Origin: Caldivirga sp. UBA161 | GTDB taxonomy: Archaea; Thermoproteota; Thermoprotei; Thermoproteales; Thermocladiaceae | Direction: 5' to 3' | NCBI RefSeq assembly: GCF_002506515.1 | Contig: NZ_DAXS01000020.1 | Location: 173-10,241, forward strand | DNA: 10,069 bases | Part shown: piece by piece, positions 5,796 to 10,069 of the stretch | Numbering within the stretch: position 1 is the first letter of the stretch | Layout of the letters: every line of letters starts with the position of its first letter | Translations under genes and position numbers: made by a program | Notes under the pieces: generated by a model | The model's database searches: none | Told to the model about the DNA's origin: nothing | Seen by the model: only the letters and a program-made list of their open reading frames with translations

Positions 5796-6710
5796 ATGGG
5801 TCCACCGAGGATTAACCTAGCCTGGTTATACGCAATAACTAAGTATGGTTATCCACCAAGCATAAGTAACTTCTATGACTTCATTAATGATGCGGTTAGG
5901 CTTGGTTTTAAGGCCATTGAGCTTGAGGTTTACGGTGAAGATAACTTAAAGGCTGTTGAGGGGGAGAGGGTTAAGTTAAGGGACTTCATTGAGTCCCATG
6001 GATTAAAGGTAATTAATGTTGCTGGAATATTCCCCCAACTACTTTCATCAATTGATGGGGTTAGGGAGAGGGGGCTTGAGTTATTTAGGAGGAGTGTTGA
6101 GTTAGCGGTCTTCTTTAACGCTGGCTTAACTCAAACAGACACCTTCACTCCACCCATTGAGTTCATTGGCCCTAAGCCCTATTCAATGGGAATAGTGTTC
6201 GCGGAGAGGTATAGGGTTAAGATACCCATTGACTTCTCTTGGAGGGCATTCTGGAGGATGCTAGTTAATGTTATGAGGGAGTGTTCAAGGATTGCCCTTG
6301 ATCATGGTTTAAAATTCGCCATTGAACCTAGGGTTGGGGAATCAGTGGCTAATAGTGATGCAATGCTTAGGCTCATTGATGAGGTTAACATGGATAACTT
6401 CGGCGCTGTACTTGATGTTGGCCACCTTAATGCCGCCAAGGAGTTGATTCCATTATCCATAGAGAAGCTTGGGAATAGGATACTTTACGTCCACGCCTCA
6501 GACAATGATGGAAGGGATAATTACCACTGGAGCCCAGGTAGGGGTGTTGTGGATTGGGATGCCGTCTTTGAGGAGTTGAGGAAATTTAATTTCAGTGGTT
6601 ATGTGGCTATTGATGTTGGTGGGCAGGACATTAGGGGGAGGCTTGATGATGAGGTCACGCAGGCTAGGAGGTTTATTGAGGAGGTTGGTTTAAGGCATGG
6701 GTTATGGTGA
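5796..6710 (+). CDS. Xylose isomerase-like TIM-barrel sugar isomerase/epimerase
   Basis: The 304-residue product belongs to the AP2Ec/xylose-isomerase-like TIM-barrel family, which uses one divalent metal to isomerise, epimerise or cleave sugars and related polyols. The expected barrel-end residues are visible: E42 and E44 (AIELEVYG), E177 (FAIEPR), D207 and H210 (LDVGH), H233 (YVHASDNDG) and D273 (AIDVGG). A GRGVVDW loop near residue 250, typical of the family, precedes the last strand. The length is normal. The protein is cytoplasmic with no signal sequence. ATG 5796 is supported by a TATA box 28 nt upstream. Its divergent partner is a GH4 enzyme, so the substrate could be the hexose released by GH4 or a 3-keto sugar arising from this chemistry. 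Exact substrate and reaction cannot be read from sequence alone. Confidence 0.8.
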   Translation: MGPPRINLAWLYAITKYGYPPSISNFYDFINDAVRLGFKAIELEVYGEDNLKAVEGERVKLRDFIESHGLKVINVAGIFPQLLSSIDGVRERGLELFRRSVELAVFFNAGLTQTDTFTPPIEFIGPKPYSMGIVFAERYRVKIPIDFSWRAFWRMLVNVMRECSRIALDHGLKFAIEPRVGESVANSDAMLRLIDEVNMDNFGAVLDVGHLNAAKELIPLSIEKLGNRILYVHASDNDGRDNYHWSPGRGVVDWDAVFEELRKFNFSGYVAIDVGGQDIRGRLDDEVTQARRFIEEVGLRHGLW

Positions 6711-6734
6711 ATTTAATTAAGGCCAGTGGTAACT

Positions 6735-6743
6735 GTTAAATAC
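6735..6743 (+). promoter_or_regulatory. TATA box for the NAC gene
   Basis: GTTAAATAC is centred 26 nt before ATG 6765, which supports that ATG as a leaderless start and excludes the in-frame GTG at 6726, which lies upstream of the box. Confidence 0.5.
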
Positions 6744-6764
6744 TGGAGTATTGCTGTAATCAGG

Positions 6765-7157
6765 ATGTTTAACCCCAATGAGGTTAAGAGGATGCTTAAG
6801 AGAATGGGGATTAACGTTAATGTTAAGGATGTTGATGCTGTTAAGGTGATAGTGGAGTTGAAGGATGGCAGTAGCGTGGAGTTAAGTAATCCAACCGTGG
6901 TGCTTCTTGAAATGCCTGGTGGTGTCCTACTTTACCAAGTTCAGGTTAATAAGAGGGATGTTAAGACCAATCAGCCACAGGCCCCACCGAAGATTATGGT
7001 TAAGGCTCAATCACCAAAGTACAGTGAGGATGATATTAGGCTAATCATGGATCAGACTGGGGCAAGTAGGGATGAGGCTATTAAGGCCCTTGAGGAGGCT
7101 AATGGTGACTTAGCTGAGGCAATACTGAAGCTGCAGAAGTCAGGTTACCACCCTTAA
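6765..7157 (+). CDS. nac: Nascent polypeptide-associated complex protein (NAC)
   Basis: This archaeal NAC binds the ribosome near the exit tunnel as a homodimer and shields emerging chains. The 130-residue form starts at MFNPNEVKRMLKRMGI, the basic ribosome-contacting N terminus typical of the family. The NAC beta-barrel domain follows at about residues 17-62 (VIVELKDGSSVELSNPTVVL), then a Pro/Gln-rich linker at about 65-80, and a C-terminal UBA domain at about 88-126 (SEDDIRLIMDQTGASRDEAI onward). The length matches archaeal NAC. An in-frame GTG at 6726 would add 13 residues, but the TATA box at 6735-6743 lies inside that extension, so ATG 6765 is preferred. Its stop overlaps the stop of the convergent DNA glycosylase gene. 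The cytosolic housekeeping role is well established for the family. Confidence 0.92.
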   Translation: MFNPNEVKRMLKRMGINVNVKDVDAVKVIVELKDGSSVELSNPTVVLLEMPGGVLLYQVQVNKRDVKTNQPQAPPKIMVKAQSPKYSEDDIRLIMDQTGASRDEAIKALEEANGDLAEAILKLQKSGYHP

Positions 7158-7870
7158 CCCCCATTAGTTTTGAGTTTAGCTAAATGGCATTGATTACGTA
7201 GTGGGCATTCAATACACCTTGGAGTCCCCTTAAGGCACCATTCCTTTCCAACAGTTACTACACCGGCATGGAAAAGCTTATACTCATACAATCCCCTGGG
7301 TAATAGCCTCATTAACGTAATCCTCCAATCCTCGTAATTACTCCCTGAGTAGCCGTAAACCCTCTTAATTACCCTAATGGTGTATGTTGAGATGGGTATT
7401 GTCAACCTATTTAGGGCGAAGAGCATTATTGAGTCAGCAGTCTCATAACCAACACCATCCATTGATAATAACATTTCCCTAACCTCATTGTCATTGAGCT
7501 TACTTAAAGCTCCTAATCCACCCATTAATGTTATAGCCTTAGCAATTTTCACTAACCTATTAGCCTTAGTGAATCTAAGGTTAACTCCACTTAAGGCATT
7601 AGCTAAATCCACTGGGTTAAGTTCAGCAATTGCCTTAAGTGTATTTAGTTTACCTTGCCTAAGCCTAACCATGACCTCACTAACTATTTCCCACTTAGTT
7701 TGCTGAACAAGTATGGCTGATATAATAACCTCCTCAGGGCTTAATACCCCACCCCACCATTTAGGCGACTCTGGTTCACTAATAATCCAGCCATTCTCCT
7801 TAAGCTTACTGCTCATTCCCTCAAACACTGTAAGTAACCTCTTAATATCCTCTATCACCTCAATCACCAC
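7154..7870 (-). CDS. MagIII/endonuclease III-like DNA glycosylase
   Basis: The 238-residue product is a helix-hairpin-helix DNA glycosylase of the Nth superfamily, closest by eye to the MagIII (HP0602-like, COG2231) branch that removes 3-methyladenine. The N-terminal part shows the WWGG...VQQTKW segment typical of that branch (residues 38-60). The HhH motif is MDGVGYETADSI at 137-148. Four cysteines, C212, C219, C222 and C228, have the C-x6-C-x2-C-x5-C spacing of the family [4Fe-4S] cluster. Two catalytic positions differ from Nth: Lys120 is Glu143, as is usual in MagIII, and Asp138 is Ser161 (ISTYTIRV where the family has VDAYTRR), which is unusual. The gene may therefore have altered chemistry. 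The start is GTG 7870; GTG 7858 is an alternative. It overlaps the NAC stop by 4 nt. Confidence 0.82.
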   Translation of the reverse strand: MVIEVIEDIKRLLTVFEGMSSKLKENGWIISEPESPKWWGGVLSPEEVIISAILVQQTKWEIVSEVMVRLRQGKLNTLKAIAELNPVDLANALSGVNLRFTKANRLVKIAKAITLMGGLGALSKLNDNEVREMLLSMDGVGYETADSIMLFALNRLTIPISTYTIRVIKRVYGYSGSNYEDWRITLMRLLPRGLYEYKLFHAGVVTVGKEWCLKGTPRCIECPLRNQCHLAKLKTNGG

Positions 7871-7901
7871 TACGTAAGGCTTAGTACCTCATTTATTGCC
7901 T

Positions 7902-7911
7902 CTTAAATAAT
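7902..7911 (-). promoter_or_regulatory. Possible TATA box for the DNA glycosylase gene
   Basis: On the minus strand this reads ATTATTTAAG, centred about 36 nt before GTG 7870, which would give a short leader of about 10 nt. A second AT-rich stretch at 7890-7898 would fit a leaderless start. I cannot choose between them. Confidence 0.3.
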
Positions 7912-7953
7912 CTACTTAATTATGTGACTGCATTTTTCCACTTAACTTTGCCT

Positions 7954-9414
7954 TCACTCAATTTTAGGCGGCTTAGTGTAGTGCTCCAGGTAATCTGGTA
8001 TAGCCTTCTGTTTAGCTATCTCCCTCATAACCAGGGCACTTGGCCTAAAGTACCTCTTCTTGGTTGCATAATCAATGTAAATTAAGCCAAACCTCATCCT
8101 ATAGCCTGCAGCCCACTCCAAATTATCTATTAGATTCCAGTGGAAGTACCCTCTAACATCCACCCCCTCCTCCATGGCTCTATGAATTTGGTAAAGGTGC
8201 GATATTATGAACCATGACCTCCACTTATCGTGTTCATCAGCAATACCGTTCTCAGTAACGTACATGGGCATCCTATACCTCCTCCATAGGTCCATTAAAA
8301 CATTGTAAACCCCCTCAGGGTATATTTCCCAACCGAAATCACTACATGGCCTCCTATCATTAGACACACCCCCAGGCTCACAGGAGTAGCCAAACCCATC
8401 CACTGCAGCCACTGATGCCCGGCCAGTATCCTGCCTCCTCCTCAATACGGCCCTAGTATAGTAGTTTACCCCAATCCAGTCAAGCCTACCCTTCAAGTCA
8501 TCCCTAGTAACCCCCATGAACTCACCCTTAATTGGGGCATCGAAGAATGAGTAATCAAGCTCCTTAGCCTCCTTAACAGCCTCTTCATCACCCTGCCTAA
8601 GTGGTTGATAGTCAGCGAAGGAGTAGACTAGGCCCACTGGCTTCCTTGAGTAAGCCTTAATGGCATCGTAGGCCCTGGCATGGGCCTCAACCAGATGCTT
8701 ACCGGCAGTGGTTAAGGAGTTTAAGTCCAAGTAACCTGGTGGGAATCCTGACTTAACGTAAAGGTAACCCTCAGTTATCACTACCCCGGGTTCATTCATT
8801 GTGTACCACATGTCCGCTAAGTCACCTAACTCATGGGCTATGAAGGCTGCGAACTTAGTGAATTCAATAACAGACCTTTTATCAAGCCAACCGGAGGGGG
8901 CTCTATCAGGCCCATTCTTCCTAACCGCTATTGGATCATGCAACCACGTGGGCATAGCCCAGTGGTAAAGGTTAATTATCAATAATCCACCCCTCTCCTT
9001 CCAATCACTTAAAATCCCCCTATAATGGTTAACTGCATTTAAGTCTGCTAACCTACGTAACTCCTCTAATGCTGATTCATTAACCTCAACGCCAATCACA
9101 TTGCCTACACCATCTTCATCAACCTTAACCTTAACGTCAAAGGTCGGCTTCGGAAACACCCTAGCCCACTCAACAGTTATCCACGCTGCATCAAGCCCAA
9201 GATCCCTAGCTATTGAGTGATCCTGCTTATACAAATCCCAGTACCCTGGCCCATGTTCAGGTAAGTCACCACTAACTAGGCCTGATGCAATGTTCTCAGG
9301 GTCATGAAGCCACACGTACCAGTCACTTACGAATTCAGAACCAGGTGTACCCATTTCGTGTTGAGTACCCACCGTGGAGAAGCCAAACCTGAAGTCGCTT
9401 GGAAACTTAATCAT
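7954..9414 (-). CDS. lacS: GH1 beta-glycosidase, LacS-like
   Basis: The 486-residue product matches the length of Sulfolobus LacS (489), a retaining exo-beta-glycosidase with beta-galactosidase and beta-glucosidase activity. The acid/base is E208 in TMNEPG and the nucleophile is E388 in YVTENGI, equivalent to E206 and E387 of SsoLacS. The substrate-binding LEWAAGY segment and MRFGLIYIDY near the end align well with the SsoLacS C terminus, as do the final PPKIE residues. The N terminus KFPSDFRFGFSTVGTQHEMG is the usual GH1 start, so ATG 9414 is firm. No signal peptide is present, so it acts inside the cell on imported oligosaccharides. An insertion-like stretch (KVKVDEDGVGNVIGVEV, about 95-112) matches the SsoLacS-type loop. 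A TATA-like box is centred 26 nt before the ATG. It lies about 2.2 kb from the GH4/isomerase pair. Confidence 0.95.
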   Translation of the reverse strand: MIKFPSDFRFGFSTVGTQHEMGTPGSEFVSDWYVWLHDPENIASGLVSGDLPEHGPGYWDLYKQDHSIARDLGLDAAWITVEWARVFPKPTFDVKVKVDEDGVGNVIGVEVNESALEELRRLADLNAVNHYRGILSDWKERGGLLIINLYHWAMPTWLHDPIAVRKNGPDRAPSGWLDKRSVIEFTKFAAFIAHELGDLADMWYTMNEPGVVITEGYLYVKSGFPPGYLDLNSLTTAGKHLVEAHARAYDAIKAYSRKPVGLVYSFADYQPLRQGDEEAVKEAKELDYSFFDAPIKGEFMGVTRDDLKGRLDWIGVNYYTRAVLRRRQDTGRASVAAVDGFGYSCEPGGVSNDRRPCSDFGWEIYPEGVYNVLMDLWRRYRMPMYVTENGIADEHDKWRSWFIISHLYQIHRAMEEGVDVRGYFHWNLIDNLEWAAGYRMRFGLIYIDYATKKRYFRPSALVMREIAKQKAIPDYLEHYTKPPKIE

Positions 9415-9434
9415 AGGTTTAGTGAACGCCTTTG

Positions 9435-9444
9435 AGTTTAATAA
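9435..9444 (-). promoter_or_regulatory. Probable TATA box for the GH1 gene
   Basis: On the minus strand this reads TTATTAAACT, centred about 26 nt before ATG 9414, fitting a leaderless start. A second AT-rich element, TATTTATAG at about 9450-9458, lies 39 nt upstream and is a weaker alternative by distance. Confidence 0.4.
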
Positions 9445-9530
9445 TGTTTCTATAAATAAGTCATGGTAGTAGTTAAATTAATTATATAGTTAATTAGTTC
9501 ACATTAAGTCAATACGCATCTCTGGGTTTA

Positions 9531-9540
9531 ATTTAAAAAC
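9531..9540 (+). promoter_or_regulatory. TATA box for the SPOUT-like gene
   Basis: ATTTAAAAAC is centred near 9535, 27 nt before ATG 9562 and only 12 nt before the in-frame ATG 9547. The distance favours ATG 9562 as the start. An AT-rich upstream extension (GGTTTA) is present. Confidence 0.5.
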
Positions 9541-9561
9541 ATATCCATGAGGTGCTGGCTA

Positions 9562-10020
9562 ATGAGGGAATTAATAGTATTAATCGACAATGCATCCAGT
9601 GTAGCTAGGGTTGTGGAATTCGCTAAGGTGGTTTACGGCTTCGGTGTAAAGAACCTAGTGCTTACTCACGTTTACGGTTCAGCAGCGCAACAGGGTGTGC
9701 CAGAGGCCTTTAAGATAGCTTTAAAGTATTCATCAAGCCTAATAGTGCTACCAACTATTAAGGATGCTGTGGACTTATTTAAACCCAATAATATTCTAGT
9801 AATTAGGAGGCTTGGACCCCAGGTTAAGCCATTAACAGAATTCATGAGTATTGATGGAAGAGTAATGCTTGTAGCTGATGGTTCTGATCAAGATATTAAA
9901 ATCGAGGGAAGTAATGTTAATTACATTACCCCCATTACACATGATATAGGTAACCTAGGCCAACTCACAATAGCATTATGCCTATTAATGAACGAATGCT
10001 CACCAATATTAAAAACATAG
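9562..10020 (+). CDS. Archaeal COG4080-type SPOUT-like protein
   Basis: The 152-residue product resembles the small archaeal proteins grouped as COG4080 (SPOUT/SpoU methylase-like, often misnamed RecB-family nuclease). The N-terminal core ELIVLIDNASSVARVVEFAK, then VYGFGVKNLVLTHVYGSAAQQGVPEA (about 25-50), is the conserved Rossmann-like half, with the GSAAQ.GVPEA segment typical of the group. The C-terminal half ends in a helix after the HDIGNLGQLTIALCLLM segment, where SPOUT proteins form the trefoil knot that binds S-adenosylmethionine. The putative role is RNA methylation, but no substrate is known to me. ATG 9562 is preferred over ATG 9547: it has GAGGTG 8 nt upstream and a TATA box 27 nt upstream. 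It appears to be a single-gene unit. The 49 nt after its stop, to the window end, show nothing recognisable. Confidence 0.7.
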   Translation: MRELIVLIDNASSVARVVEFAKVVYGFGVKNLVLTHVYGSAAQQGVPEAFKIALKYSSSLIVLPTIKDAVDLFKPNNILVIRRLGPQVKPLTEFMSIDGRVMLVADGSDQDIKIEGSNVNYITPITHDIGNLGQLTIALCLLMNECSPILKT

Positions 10021-10069
10021 CTACACCTAAGATGCTCCTGAAAGCTGTATGAATGTTAAGCTAAATCTA

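Noticed and set aside
6723..6746. Inverted repeat CCAGT / ACTGG flanking the NAC TATA box
   Set aside because: Five-base arms with a 14-nt spacer are expected by chance, and there is no extension of symmetry.
9467..9500. AT-rich partial palindrome between the GH1 and SPOUT-like genes
   Set aside because: The symmetry comes from TTAATT runs in an AT-rich spacer and the arms are imperfect, so nothing beyond promoter DNA is supported.

Overview
The window looks like chromosomal DNA of a hyperthermophilic crenarchaeon of the Thermoproteales, most like Caldivirga or Vulcanisaeta. This rests on family resemblance and style, not on a database match. The evidence is: an archaeal NAC protein with a C-terminal UBA domain; a Sulfolobus LacS-type GH1 beta-glycosidase; a GH4 glycosidase; an archaeal SPOUT-like COG4080-type protein; heavy use of AGG and TTA codons; overlapping genes; and TATA boxes centred about 25-28 nt before start codons, the signature of leaderless mRNAs. 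No rRNA, tRNA, CRISPR array or transposase was seen.

Layout. The left end (1-136) holds no gene I can support. A small zinc-ribbon protein (162-389, +) follows. Convergent to it is a tiny gene (442-546, -) whose 34-residue product ends in 19 residues made only of Glu, Phe and Trp; it has its own TATA box. A strong 41-nt hairpin (583-623) separates that gene from a four-gene minus-strand operon. Read in transcription order, the operon is: a ParA/MinD-like ATPase (4278-3430), an unknown 104-aa protein (3433-3119), an unknown 160-aa protein (3159-2677), and a membrane-anchored VirB4/HerA-like ATPase (2680-620). Every junction overlaps, two of them by the 4-nt ATGA form. It looks like a DNA segregation or DNA transport module and is the most interesting part of the window.

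The middle is a sugar region. A GH4 NAD-dependent glycosidase (5723-4329, -) is divergent from a xylose-isomerase-like TIM-barrel protein (5796-6710, +). Their 72-nt shared promoter region carries back-to-back TATA boxes and a 17-bp operator-like dyad. The NAC gene (6765-7157, +) has its own promoter and ends by overlapping the stop codon of a convergent MagIII/Nth-type DNA glycosylase (7870-7154, -), in which the usual catalytic Asp reads Ser. A GH1 beta-glycosidase (9414-7954, -) and a SPOUT-like protein (9562-10020, +) complete the window.

Functional picture. The GH4 and GH1 enzymes together could open alpha- and beta-linked oligosaccharides inside the cell, with the TIM-barrel protein acting on a released or oxidised sugar. 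NAC, the glycosylase and the SPOUT-like protein are housekeeping genes between them. The ParA/VirB4 operon begins only 50 nt after the GH4 stop on the same strand but has its own TATA box, so it is probably an independent unit.
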